Source of the DNA: Zasmidium citrigriseum
Lineage: Eukaryota; Ascomycota; Dothideomycetes; Mycosphaerellales; Mycosphaerellaceae
Length of the DNA: 64,000 bases
Reading direction: 5' to 3'
Assembly: GCA_002786025.1 (NCBI GenBank)
Contig: NHNW01000001.1
Coordinates: forward strand, 930,001-994,000
A program made the translations under genes and the position numbers. The notes under the pieces were generated by a model. It had not been told where the DNA came from. It saw nothing but the letters and a program-made list of their open reading frames with translations, and ran no database searches. Positions 31,201 through 40,302 of this stretch are shown here, piece by piece. Position 1 is the first letter of the stretch, and the number at the start of each line of letters is the position of its first letter.

Positions 31201-32126
31201 ATCAACTCCTCTTCCTCGCTCAGGCAGTCCGGATCCTCTTTCTGGTACTGGCGCCACTTGGCCAGCAAAGTCTGGTCGACTCCCGTGAGCCGCGGACGAG
31301 TGGGCTGTGCACCTCGAGGAGTCGTGAACACCTCGGCGCCGAAAAGCTCGAAGCGGAATTCGAGAAGCTGGTTCTTCTTGTAGTGCTCTGAGAGCTCTGC
31401 GGCCTTCTCGCCGAGTTGGGGCAAGGTTTGCGCCAACTGACACCCAGCGCCGCCGATCTGCCAGCGGGAATGACCACTCTCCTCCCTAGCCACGCTGTTA
31501 GGGAAGACATGGATGATGGCCTCCTTCTTGTCGTCCTTTGTGCCGAGATACCAGACGTGGATGCGGACCGAGGGATGCTGGGAGTGCAGGTTCCAGCTGA
31601 GCTTGACCCTAGGATCGCGATCAGAGTTGCCCTTGCCCGCCAGACCATGGCCGAAAGCTTTCTTGTCCTGGTTCAGGACGTCGTAAAGCTTCTCGTCGTG
31701 AAACACGACCATGGCATTGGCCTTCTGGTCGACCCGCATGTTCACCTGCGGGTGCTTGAATGTCGCCCGCTCTGGGCCGTCTGCTCCACGGTAGTGCTGG
31801 TGGAGAATTGCGAGCTTCTCATACGCCTCCGAGCTGCCCTCCTGCTTGAAGACGGCTTCCCGAAAGGCGTGGCCGTACTCGAACAGAGCTTGCGCGCCGA
31901 TGACCTGTTCGCCGGTCGCGATGGTCTCCTCCATCATCTCTTCATCGACGTCCTCGCCGCCGCCCTGAGTCTCGGCGTTGACCTTCAGGCTGAGGTCTTC
32001 TTCCTCCTCTCCGCTCTGGAAGGTCAGAGCGCGGACTTGTTCTGCAATGTCCTTCTGACCAGGCATTGCGACGGCTGGACCGCTTGCGCTCTGGGGCGCG
32101 GGAGCAGGGACAGATGCGTCAGACAT
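28242..32126 (-). CDS. Upf1-like SF1 RNA/DNA helicase with RGG tail (1294 aa)
   Basis: A single exon. The start is the ATG at 32126 (MSDASVPAP); a GTG further upstream falls inside a hairpin repeat. Residues 1-620 are a lineage-specific region (motifs GNNWFYRLQIPQGEPNI, FEYRMSIARDREYQ) that is shared with the truncated copy at 38455. The helicase core follows: Walker A GPPGTGKST (Lys649), APSNTAVDELL, Walker B GDEAA (Glu865), motif III GDEQQL, QHRMHPELS, SSTRAIQGAEA, and motif VI NVGLSRCKQ. The order and spacing are those of the Upf1/Sen1-type SF1B family, 5'-3' helicases that remodel RNA and RNA-protein complexes. The C-terminus has RGG-type repeats (GPGNNRG three times, then RGGRGG), which bind RNA and are arginine-methylation sites in other proteins. 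Three hairpin modules precede the ATG. Confidence 0.9.
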   Translation of the reverse strand: MSDASVPAPAPQSASGPAVAMPGQKDIAEQVRALTFQSGEEEEDLSLKVNAETQGGGEDVDEEMMEETIATGEQVIGAQALFEYGHAFREAVFKQEGSSEAYEKLAILHQHYRGADGPERATFKHPQVNMRVDQKANAMVVFHDEKLYDVLNQDKKAFGHGLAGKGNSDRDPRVKLSWNLHSQHPSVRIHVWYLGTKDDKKEAIIHVFPNSVAREESGHSRWQIGGAGCQLAQTLPQLGEKAAELSEHYKKNQLLEFRFELFGAEVFTTPRGAQPTRPRLTGVDQTLLAKWRQYQKEDPDCLSEEEELILGLLDTNDFSVYRMFPDGGFKCVDAFWNYVKCAFDACALHGNNWFYRLQIPQGEPNIDSAYCQIWELAVPRWLVKKWRVFVEEDGTVMGAPTPHSWASFPYAGVEECFPDVETMAFEYRMSIARDREYQSKIIRAAFAGIEQMTGKFIPHPRQKNCYIVELKMPENVLSGTDVQVEVDKRVTIMASGDRRALEFNGYTINDHRNSGAEVVCTALGPPLTIPDGQNSIQIAVKVELKDDVTPSSRHRATIETIQRGLIPERGGGFREGVDIGNLVFHAPPTTRNAGSLANEIQEKHWTPIEPKVKTFGHGLNEMQATALFKALRQALHGIFLLVGPPGTGKSTTLAAIIEALIEIGKLLEAEKESRRRQVLVCAPSNTAVDELLKGFDKGVGDRKARLEIIRYRGSFLGPARKTDSDGDVSMGGNETATDAATAAADESRELLWELVDEEGHLEDPENPEYGFYRKRGAKIDLWAGDRGHAMNDKALEFKRIVNELKQTGLQKDRKKELNLRRAELEDDLSKYYLQNCVDVVFCTNSSSAHGLLRRHYRPKVVVGDEAAITSLPDALTPVGAFLQDLELLILAGDEQQLKPMVPSKGANEYAAVLEKSLFGLLSRSGELTDAMVQLNVQHRMHPELSAMISKLWYKANPLKDHPKTSEVTPEWTTWKQVLSRFGPAWNGRRRVAVDVSGDQVQSEKLGTSYINKTEAEAICDLVEAALKEEAPKDGVKLTQKDFLILAPYKAQVNYIKERLVKRKLSKPGHRITVSSTRAIQGAEAKIVLVSMTRNIAGKPLDLGFVYESHGLNVGLSRCKQSLVLFGNFLKWWQAFLDGDDRLVWSNGRYHKFGQMLYDIKDHKDFMSYGDFGRGLRTTAGQPSLNVRSEWDSLLTQPPANQQQSTRGRGRGDGRNAMQGRALANPTVDNYSVEENRNSRNQGRHRQNLQRGLGGRGGTPRGGPGNNRGGPGNNRGGPGNNRGAPRGPRGGRGGT

Positions 32127-32136
32127 CGTTAAAAAA

Positions 32137-32262
32137 GGGAGCGACACCCGAAAGGGTGGCTCGAAATCTCTAAAGAGAGGTAGAAAGGGAGCGACACCCG
32201 AAAGGGTGGCTCAAGATCTCCGAAGAGATGTGGAATGGGAGCGACTCCCGAAAGGGAGGCTC
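32137..32262 (-). repeat. Three tandem copies of the double-hairpin module in the helicase leader
   Basis: Copies start at 32137, 32187 and 32237, an exact 50-bp period. On the mRNA strand, the inner stem is CACCC-UUUC-GGGUG in the two copies nearest the ATG and CUCCC-UUUC-GGGAG in the distal one, a paired A-U to U-A change that keeps the stem. The small hairpin is UCUC-UUUA-GAGA in the first copy and AUCUC-UUCG-GAGAU in the second; the distal copy lacks it. The module ends 10 nt before the AUG at 32126. It is the same element as at 24699-24790. Confidence 0.82.
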
Positions 32263-33422
32263 GAAAGAGGGCAGGGGGGAAGGGCAGGAGCCCAGAACCG
32301 CGAAGTCGACGAGGCGCAAGACTGCGCGAGAGCGAAGGTACCTACGACGAGCGCAGGCAGAAACGAGGGAGGGATGGGTGTGGTGGAGGAGAAGGAAGAC
32401 GGCGGCCAGCTTTGAAATTTCGCCAAACGGTGCGACCAGCGGCGGCACCAGCCGTCGGCAAGCTAGCCGACAACAACAACAACAAACGTCTAGATGTGCA
32501 GCCGCAGCAGCAGCGTGGAACCTGTCAGTCAGTTTGAAAGGTATTCCATTTCTCTCTTCAACAGCACATTGTCCGATCTCTTTATTTGCATCATCGTATC
32601 CTAGTCGGCTCCATCGTCTTTCACTTATCAATCGAATATCTCTTCACCTGCCTCTAACGCAATGGAATGAGTTCTTTCATGCATGCCTGTCCCTACCTTC
32701 ATGAGTTCTCTTGCACAGGGTATACCAGGCCTGCCATCATTCCCGCGGCGCAACATGCATCCTCTGCGCGATACCTCTCCCCACGCTCTCAAGATTACTA
32801 CCTCTTCAAGAAACCGAAGAACATGCCAGCGCATCCCACAGTAGAGTTGTTTGTATGCATTCTGGAACGCAACGGAAACCAAGGGTCGGCGCTGCGGATG
32901 GCTGCATTGTTCTCCGTGCGGGAAAGCATCGCGGCGTTGGCGACCGGTGTCGCCTGGCATTTGAGCTCATCGAGACGTGGTTTCGTGGATGGCGCCTGGG
33001 GTGAGCGATTGTGAAGTTTGTCGTTGTGCTGGACAATGACAATAGTGGTGAAAGAGGAGGTGAAGTCGGCCATATCCGATCTCAGCGCCGATGCACACAA
33101 GAATAGATAACGCTAGAAGGCAAGTGGGCCAGGGCTGGTGAGCTTGGCAGGCAGGTACAATGGTACCACGGTACTTCGAGGACGACACCTCTCTTCAATG
33201 CAAAGCACTCTGGTTTGCTGGTAAAGCGTCTCTACGATTCCAATTGGCCAATTCTCAATCAACTGCACAAGCCAGAGACGCTGGGAACATTCAAGATGAG
33301 TTGAGGGATGAAGAGAGGAGTTCTCTGGAAGCACATTCGGATTTCAGAGCAATCAAGCGACTACAATACTCAAGCTAGCAGAAGATGCCGGCTCCTCCTC
33401 AGCGTCATCACGTCGAGCCCCC
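32263..33422. other. Intergenic, helicase promoter side and downstream of the E2 fusion
   Basis: Purine-rich near the helicase leader, with a short CAACAACAACAAC run at about 32471 and CAGCAGCAG at about 32505. The rest is unique sequence without a supported gene. Confidence 0.5.
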
Positions 33423-35634
33423 CTACTCATGCTCATTCTCCGCGTCACCCACGAGCTCCCCCTTCCACTGCTCTCGCGTCTCGTTCACGTGCCGCCGCAT
33501 ATGAGCCCGCGCCTCGTCCGCGAACTCCGCCTCGTCGTGATGGAATCCAAGCGTAGTCATGACACTGACAAGATCAGAGGGTCTCAGCCTGCAAGAGCAA
33601 ACCGAACACCGTGTCGAGAATGGCGGTCATCGACGTATCACTGGTCCAGTCGCGGCCGGTGAGAAGAGAATGGCACACACGACCATGCGCTGAGATGTTC
33701 GGATGCATGATCTTGCTCACGAATCGAACTTCCGGTGGCTGGGATGGGTAGTCTTCGCCGGCGGACATGTACAGCATGAAGACGCCGGCTGAGTATGGCG
33801 ACTCATCCGGGCCCTGCATGACGATGCGCCAGAAGGAGATGTCGGAGGTGGAGACGTAGATGTCGTACTTGGGGTGAGAGCCGCCGGCAGCGATTCGCTT
33901 CATCTCGTTCATGAGGCGGGGAATGCGCTTGTTGGATCGACGAGCATCAGAGCTGCTCGAGCTCACCGGGCCAGTAGAAGCGGCAGTGAGCTCCACGACC
34001 TCGTCTCGCAAATTTCGATGCTGCTTGCCCTCTGGGTACTCATCGGCCGTGACGACAGTCGGTAGCGTGAGACGCCGAGAGTAAGAGAAGTGATTGATGA
34101 ATTGCGGGCGGTTGCGAGGGAGATCACGAGTCGCGGTAATGGAGGGCCGATGGGTGATGGACAAGAATGGTTCCATCTCGCAAATTGCCAATGCGTTTGC
34201 AAGCGAAGTCGGATGGAAGCGGTAGCAGCCAAGAACGTGTGAGAGGGTCTTCAGGTCCTTGTCCGGCTCGGAGCCGATGGAGATGCTGTCAACGACAATG
34301 CCACTCTGGAACATTCCCCAAGCGATATCGTGGCTCGTGCCAGAGGAGCTGGTATCGACTCCATCGCTGAGAACGATGATTCGCTTGCGGGCATCTGGAT
34401 ACTTCTCGGCGTACTCCAGCAGTTGATCCTTGGCAAGAGCAAGCCCGTCCCAAAGCTTAGTGTCGCCACTTGCTCTCATGTCGTTGGTCGCTCGTCGAAA
34501 GTTCTCCAAGGTTGGCGATGGTCTCATCTGGACGCGGCAGTTGGACTCGAAGGTCAGCAGGCCCACGTGAGTCTTGAACTGGTATGCAATCAAGCGGTTG
34601 ATCAGAGCATCAAACATTTGCTTGAGGACATCAAGGCGGCTGAGTCTGGAGGTATCTTCGGAATCGTCACGACGTCGCTTGCAAATCTGGACCTTGAGAA
34701 CCAGTGGCTGGTCGTTGTCTTCGTCATCGGCCTCTTCATCATCGGCATCTCCCTGCGTATCACGGAAGACTTTCTCATCGGTAAGCTTTCCGAAGCAATG
34801 AATAGGTGTGAGGAGGCCAGATAGCTGTTGGCTTGGATCATCGCAAGGAAACCCCACACCCCACCCGTCGCCGGCGTAGGACAGATCAGTCCATATGACT
34901 TGCTCATCCTGGAGCAAGATGGAATACTTGTTGAAGTAAGCCCTCCAGAACTTCCAGAGGATCGAGCCCTTGGTCTTCGTGGTGTTGCGTGGCATCCAGT
35001 AGCCAAACAGCGGTCGATCATGACCAAGGTATACCTTGATAAGAGCCTGCTCATCGGTAGTTGACGATGATGATGCGCCTGTCGCTGAAACCGCCATGGC
35101 ATCGTCGTCTGCCAGGCGAACGATCACCTCGTCGCCGTTCCGGAAGCCGACGAAGGAAAGGGTCATGAATGACGGACGAATCGTCTCAGAGTCGCGGACC
35201 AGCTCGAAGGCAATGTAACGAGCCTTGAGCCCGCGGAAAACAAGCTGATAGAGCTCGTTGACGGTCATGGAGGAAGGCACCTTACGCTCGAACTGGCCAA
35301 TTCTACTGGAGAACGTCAACGTAACGGTGCGCCGGCCATTCCCAAGATCTTGACCTTGGACCCATTGGGCAACAGCGGTCAAAACCTCTTCGTTTGCCTC
35401 CAGAGACGAATCCTGCGGTGGAAGACCGTGTATCGGCGACGACAGGCGTACCGCAAACCACTGTGCGATGCCCTGTCGAGAATACGTGAATCCGTCCGCA
35501 GCTTTGACAGCATCTTCCATCAGTGCATGTGAGACCGGGCACTTCAACTCGTGTGGCACATTCGTGATCGTCTCCGGAAGCGAAGGCAGAGTGTGACGAG
35601 CTCCAGACGGCACGGCCTCCCCTGGAGTCCACAT
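33423..35634 (-). CDS. U-box / Ubl-like / vWA / E2 (UBC) fusion protein, with a frameshift near the E2 C-terminus
   Basis: The uninterrupted frame runs 35634 to 33574 (686 codons). Order: U-box (about residues 25-75; VPHELKCPVSHALMEDAV, DGFTYSRQGIAQW), an E3-type domain that recruits E2; a Ubl-like stretch (about 100-175; MTVNELYQLVFRG, FRNGDEVIVRL); a vWA-like domain (about 300-470; GLLTFESN, IIVLSDGVDTSS) with a degenerate metal site; and a UBC/E2 fold (about 535 on) with PSQPPEVRFVSKIMHPNI and Cys654 in GRVCHSLL, the catalytic position. After FGLLLQ the frame stops, but the next frame continues at once with RPSDLVSVM, then FADEARAHMRRHVNE to a stop at 33423, an obvious E2 C-terminal helix region. 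So a one-base shift lies at about 33577-33591. E2 and E3 in one chain suggests a self-contained ubiquitin or Ubl ligase. Confidence 0.85.
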
Positions 35635-35872
35635 TCAGCTCGAACCCACGCCATGTGTTGCATTGGCTCGGTGTACCATGAAATCGCTGAGGGCCTCTTC
35701 ATTCCGTTTCATACTAGCCTTGAGGGCCATCTATCTATCCGACCACGATCGTGACTCCGTTCTTCGAAACCCCCATCCCAAGTCTCGTCGAGCCTCGAGG
35801 GAGGCACGCTTCTTCATGATCTCTCTGCCCACTTGGTGTCGCAGTAGACCGAGGACTTTGATGGCGACCAAT

Positions 35873-37933
35873 CTATCGAGAATAGATCTGAGCCTTGATA
35901 TCCGTCTCGTCGTCCACGGCAAGATCCTCCATGGTCTCTTCTTCCTCAACCTCACGACCCTTGATCTGCAGTGCAACACTCCCACGAAGACCACGTATGT
36001 CTAAGAAGGCATCAATCTCTTCCATGAGTTTTGCGACCGCCATTTGGCGGGGAACGAATTGCTTCAGGATCCCATCGATTTCGCCGTAGCTCTTTGAAAC
36101 CACTCGATACTTGACTGTGATGACGACTCCCTCCACCTTAGGCCCTCCGTGGACGTCAAACACAGCCGATCCATCCTCTTCGTATTCTGCGATGATGGGC
36201 TCGATGATCTTCTTCAGGTTGCTCACGTCGATGGTCTCGGTACCTAAAGGAACGTCAGCAGCCGTACAAGCCATGTGGTGAGGATTGGAATGTTTACCAT
36301 GCTTTGGACGAAAGATCTCCGTGCGATAGTCCTGTATTGGTTTCCATTGCTCGCCCTTGTAGACTGCAAGATGTCCCTCCTCGTCGAGACAGACGCAGTA
36401 CTCTTCACCATACGGGTCGAGCTGATTGGGCTTGTGTACCCCCAGCCCATTTCGGCGGCACATATCGGCCAGCTGGTGAAGATCTCGAAGCTCGCTGTTC
36501 TCGAGAACAGCATCAGCATCTCCGCCATCAGCATAGGCGTAGGGACCCTCGAGATGGAGACGCAACCGGGAGAAAATGGTGACCTTAGTACTGCCATAAG
36601 GAGAGCAGAGCAGGGTCGTCCGCTGGATCAGGGGATCAATCTCACTCTCCCATATCCGCGTCTTCGGGTGAGAGTTGCTCGCAATGCTCATGTCGGAGAG
36701 GGCGTCTTGGAGGGACTTCTCTTCAGGACCTTCTTGGGTGAAAGGGACGCTCAACATGCGCCGTGCCTCATCGTGATCGCTGATATCGACTTCGAAAAAG
36801 GACGACCAGTAAGGAATGCTCTCCTGGATCTTAGAGAGTCTCGCGCTCACTTTGCGCGCTGACTCAAGGACGAAGCCAAAGAACAATCTCGTTCCCTCGA
36901 AGCGTCTCGAGTGACCTTGCTTACCCACGATTTCGGCTGGGATGAAGTCGATAGCCTCATATATTGCGTGAGAGAGAGCCGCACTCGCCACAACCGTAGG
37001 TTTCTTATCCTTGACTGAGACGTGCAATGCACGAAGTGCTGGCGGAAAGCGGGTGAGGAGATCGAACGTGTGATAGAAGGCATCTACGTCTTCGGGAGAC
37101 ATTCCGAGAACGAGAGCGTCGACCACCCGGAGCGTCGACAAGAATGTGGCCATACCACGGTCAGATTGCTTCACCTCCGGCTCCCAATGATAGCCGTATC
37201 GACATGCTTCCTCGGACGGGCCAGGTGCGTCAGATATCGCACGATGGACGGCGTAGATGTTGATGATACCATCCTCCTGCACGAGTCCCGAATCCACCAG
37301 AGTGACATCCTCACTGTCGCGGCTGATGGGGTGTTCATGTGTGTGCAAGTCCCAGATCCGGGTGAGAATTATATCGTCCTTGTCGGGTCGAACTCTGGCG
37401 TGAGGAGGAATGTGGCTAAGTGCACCTGGGCGATCCAGATGCTTAGTCACCTTGAGGTGAAGATCCTTGATCGTAGCGGTAGGCGGGAGTGTGATGGGTT
37501 CAATCTCGCTCTTGTCTTTCTTGGCCAACGCTGGTGTGATGACCCTCACAGCGATACTCTGGTCCTCCATGGAGACGCCGGGTGCCTGTCGAAAGTCAGT
37601 AGGTGAAAGACCAATTGGGATGAGAAGATTGCATACCGCCACTGATTCGAGCTCTCTGTTCTTGAAGATGGCAAAGAGTTTGTCTTTCTCCGCATCGACG
37701 ACATCTTCTAGTATGTCCTCCGAGTCAACGATGGCGCCGTTCTCGCTGTCGAGATGGAGAGTCGCGATGTGGGTGTCCGGCGCGAGAGGAACGGCCAGCT
37801 TCTGGATACGCTTCCAGAGGTCGGTGATGAAGGCAGAGACGAGGGCTGAAGGCTCGAATGGTACGGCCAGGACAGGGTTTGGCTGGCTGGGAGTGCCAGG
37901 TGACACGACAGTGACGGTGTATTTCGTCGGCAT
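35873..37933 (-). CDS. Protein with three ubiquitin-like segments (651 aa, 3 exons)
   Basis: Exons 37933-37637, 37585-36298 and 36243-35873. Both introns (51 and 54 nt; CTGAC branch sites; end ACAG and TTTAG) are in frame and read through in a plain ORF. The ATG at 37933 (MPTKYTVTVVSPG) is preferred to the proline-rich upstream frame, which has no ATG. Ubl-like segments: residues 1-95 (TVTVVSP..., DKLFAIFKNRE), a second after the first intron (PTATIKDLHLKVTKHL ... GIINIYAVHRA), and a C-terminal one (FVPRQMAVAKLMEEID, GSVALQIKGREVEEEE, DIKAQIYSR). The middle 300 residues are helical with no known domain. No C-terminal diglycine. It lies 239 bp upstream of the E2 fusion on the same strand and could be its partner or scaffold; that is inference. 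Confidence 0.7.
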   Translation of the reverse strand: MPTKYTVTVVSPGTPSQPNPVLAVPFEPSALVSAFITDLWKRIQKLAVPLAPDTHIATLHLDSENGAIVDSEDILEDVVDAEKDKLFAIFKNRELESVAVCNLLIPIGLSPTDFRQAPGVSMEDQSIAVRVITPALAKKDKSEIEPITLPPTATIKDLHLKVTKHLDRPGALSHIPPHARVRPDKDDIILTRIWDLHTHEHPISRDSEDVTLVDSGLVQEDGIINIYAVHRAISDAPGPSEEACRYGYHWEPEVKQSDRGMATFLSTLRVVDALVLGMSPEDVDAFYHTFDLLTRFPPALRALHVSVKDKKPTVVASAALSHAIYEAIDFIPAEIVGKQGHSRRFEGTRLFFGFVLESARKVSARLSKIQESIPYWSSFFEVDISDHDEARRMLSVPFTQEGPEEKSLQDALSDMSIASNSHPKTRIWESEIDPLIQRTTLLCSPYGSTKVTIFSRLRLHLEGPYAYADGGDADAVLENSELRDLHQLADMCRRNGLGVHKPNQLDPYGEEYCVCLDEEGHLAVYKGEQWKPIQDYRTEIFRPKHGKHSNPHHMACTAADVPLGTETIDVSNLKKIIEPIIAEYEEDGSAVFDVHGGPKVEGVVITVKYRVVSKSYGEIDGILKQFVPRQMAVAKLMEEIDAFLDIRGLRGSVALQIKGREVEEEETMEDLAVDDETDIKAQIYSR

Positions 37934-38454
37934 CGTGTGTGGTAGTGAGCGACTGTGTCGGCGATCTGGTGTCGAGCTTGAAGTGGGTGCAACGGAGAAA
38001 TGAAGGTAGGAAGGTTGCTGGTGATTGCGAAGCAAATGGGAGGCCGCTGGAAGTGGTGAGGATGGGGGCGGGCTGGCGGGCGAGCGGGCAGAGGGCGCAG
38101 GCGGCGGTGGTGGTGGTTGATGGTGGGTTGTGGGTTGCAAGAGAAATGGAGAGTGGCGTTTTGAGAGGGCACATGCGTGGATGCCTTAATGCCTGGCGGG
38201 GCTTCGCTAAGCGCGTTTGCATATGACTGCACTTGCATGGACTCACGTGTGCCCCTCAATATCTCACATCGAAATGAGCCGAGATTCGATACACATGATT
38301 GTTCCAACATGTGAAATGATGTGGACAGGGAGTCATTCATCAGATTTTCCTTCACTCTGGCTTCAATTCCACAAGGATAGTACGTCTCGAAAGCATTCTG
38401 AAGGCGGCTCGCTGCCCTCAGTCTCTCTATATCCGACAGAGATCCTTGCAGCAA
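37934..38454. other. Divergent intergenic region
   Basis: Separates the three-Ubl gene (minus) from the helicase relic (plus). Holds the proline-codon-rich 5' leader of the former; no gene seen. Confidence 0.5.
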
Positions 38455-39985
38455 ATGTCAAATCCAATAGTCTCGTCCGTCGACCTGAAGGATCGAGGTC
38501 TCCTTTTCCACAAGGAGCTCTATACTGGCGCATATACCAGAGCAGAGGTCCTGTATCGACACTATCGAGATACGGACGGAGCATGTTTTCGCCATCCCAG
38601 CAGATTGAAACACGAGCTTGGAGGCCCAATCGCCGCCGTGGTCGCATTCCATGATCTGGGGATCGAGCGACCATTTGGGCAGCTTCTTGGACAAGAGGCG
38701 GTTCGAATAAAAGGGCAGACCCAGAGCAAATACCCTTCGTGCTCAATCCATGTGTTCTTTGGAGGCGAAGAGGATAGGCGAGAGAGCATATTCAGGATAT
38801 TTCCTGAGGGCCTTGAACGAGGGCTTGGTGGCGCTCTCCGCTGGGGTATTGGTGGAGTAGAACATGCCGTTGAGCTCTTGCCCAGAGACGATGTTCTCGA
38901 GCAGCTCTACGAGAATGATGAGCTGTTGGAGTCCTACTTGGATCTGGTCGGCCAGTGTGCCTCGACTCGTTTACAGTTGGCCGGTGTGATGGCCCGGGAG
39001 CTGGAGGACTGGAGATGGTAATCACCTCGACAGTCCCTTCAATGCTCGACAGGCAGCAATTGCGCATCCTGAGCCTCCTCGATACCTGTGAGCCGATTTT
39101 GTATCGCCATTGGCCAACCGCAGAACAGAAAGTCATCGACGAGTTCTACAAATGGACGAATAATGCGTGGAACATGTGCGCAGACCATGGGAATAATTGG
39201 TTCTACAGCCTCCAGATCCCAGAAGGCCAGCCACAAATCTCTTCTCCCAATTGTGGACTCGAGGACCTCGCTCGTCCACGCTGGCTGATCCAAGAATGGA
39301 AGATCATCATAGAATCTGGCGGTAGCATCAAGCAAGAGCCCATACCACAAAAATGGGCGACCTTCCCGGAGATCAACGGGAAGGCAAGCTTCCTCGACGC
39401 CGAGACTGTAGGATTCGAGTACCGCATGGCCATTGCGAGGGATGGTAACTTTGCCCAATCTCTTCGTCGTCGAGCCACTACCGAGACCATCCAGCATGGC
39501 GTACCTGTGCTTAGGCAGGGGATCGACATCGTCAATTTGATCCTCCATGCACCACCCACTATTGATGACACTGGCAGCATCTCCCACCAGTTTGACTCAG
39601 CCCAACACTCTGAGATACTCCACAGCAGCATGGACGAAAATGGTCTGAGCGAGAGACAGTCAGAGGCCCTGCAGAAGACTTGCTGTGAGACATCACCTGG
39701 AATCATCGCCACAACTGGTCCTCCCGGCACCGGTAAGAGCAGGGCTGTGGCGGCGATCATTGGGGCTCATGCGGCAATCGGCGACGGCATCCTCCCGTGG
39801 CCTCCTGGATGTCTCAGTCGCTCAATCGCTCTGGCAACGAGGGTCGCATTCTTGTTTTGTATCATTGATTTGGGGCGTTCAATGGAGAATGGTTCGGTGG
39901 ATATCGTAGAGTAAGCGTCGTACGAGTTGGAGTGCATCCCTTGGCGTGTCCCAAATTTACGCACGGACCATTAAGTGAATGTTCG
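38455..39985 (+). pseudogene. Truncated inverted paralogue of the SF1 helicase
   Basis: Two frames, 38455-39021 and about 38955-39914, are clearly related to the N-terminal 650 residues of the helicase at 28242: for example RHYRDTDGACFRHPS against HYRGADGPERATFKHP, GNNWFYSLQIPEGQP against GNNWFYRLQIPQGEP, FEYRMAIARDGN against FEYRMSIARDRE. A break at about 39020 can be bridged by a 35-nt GT-AG segment, which is shorter than a normal fungal intron, so a frameshift is as likely. Walker A GPPGTGKSR remains, but similarity ends about 20 residues later and no Walker B or later motif follows; a short helicase-like piece persists to about 39985. It cannot make a helicase. An expressed N-terminal domain alone is possible. 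Confidence 0.75.
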
Positions 39986-40103
39986 TCGCCCCATCACATC
40001 TGGAAGGATCTGATCCTACCACATGACGCTCTCCGAGACTGAGTGGATTTTCCAACCGTATATATTGTAATACGATGAAGCATCAACCAATCAGAGCTCA
40101 TCA

Positions 40104-40302
40104 GGCGCTATGGTTCAATGGTAGAACGTCTGGGATAGATGTGAGGGAATATGCCCGGGTAAGCTTTCCGTCAAACCAAAATCGTTGAACAACCTACTAA
40201 CGTTTCCTTAGTTCGCCGGTACCATTTCTCTCTACTATGTTTGCCTCGCTTCGGCGTGCTGCGTTGCATCCAGGAGATCTACGTTCGACTCGTAGTAGCA
40301 CC
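40104..40302 (+). tRNA. tRNA-like pol III gene with about 115-120-nt insertion
   Basis: Same design as the minus-strand locus at 9851-10086: GGCGCTA, D-arm GTTC/GAAC with AATGGTAGA, stem TCTGG with CCAGG, T-arm CTACG-TTCGACT-CGTAG, acceptor TAGCACC, then TTTTT. The acceptor stem has one C-A mismatch. The two loci also share sequence at the end of the insertion (GCTTCGGCG, then GTTGCATC) and a TGAGGG stretch at its start, so they are true paralogues. U33 is absent if the intron is placed canonically. Isotype uncertain. Confidence 0.5.

Noticed and set aside
24699..32262. 50-bp repeats as a CRISPR array or bacterial terminator
   Set aside because: The genome is eukaryotic, the repeats have no variable spacers, and they sit upstream of start codons.
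24699..32262. 50-bp repeats as terminal inverted repeats of a transposon
   Set aside because: All copies have the same orientation relative to the genes and adjoin start codons; no target-site duplication or element body is visible between them.
37934..38140. Proline-rich N-terminal extension of the three-Ubl protein
   Set aside because: The frame there has no ATG; the first ATG is at 37933 and starts a well-formed Ubl-like strand.
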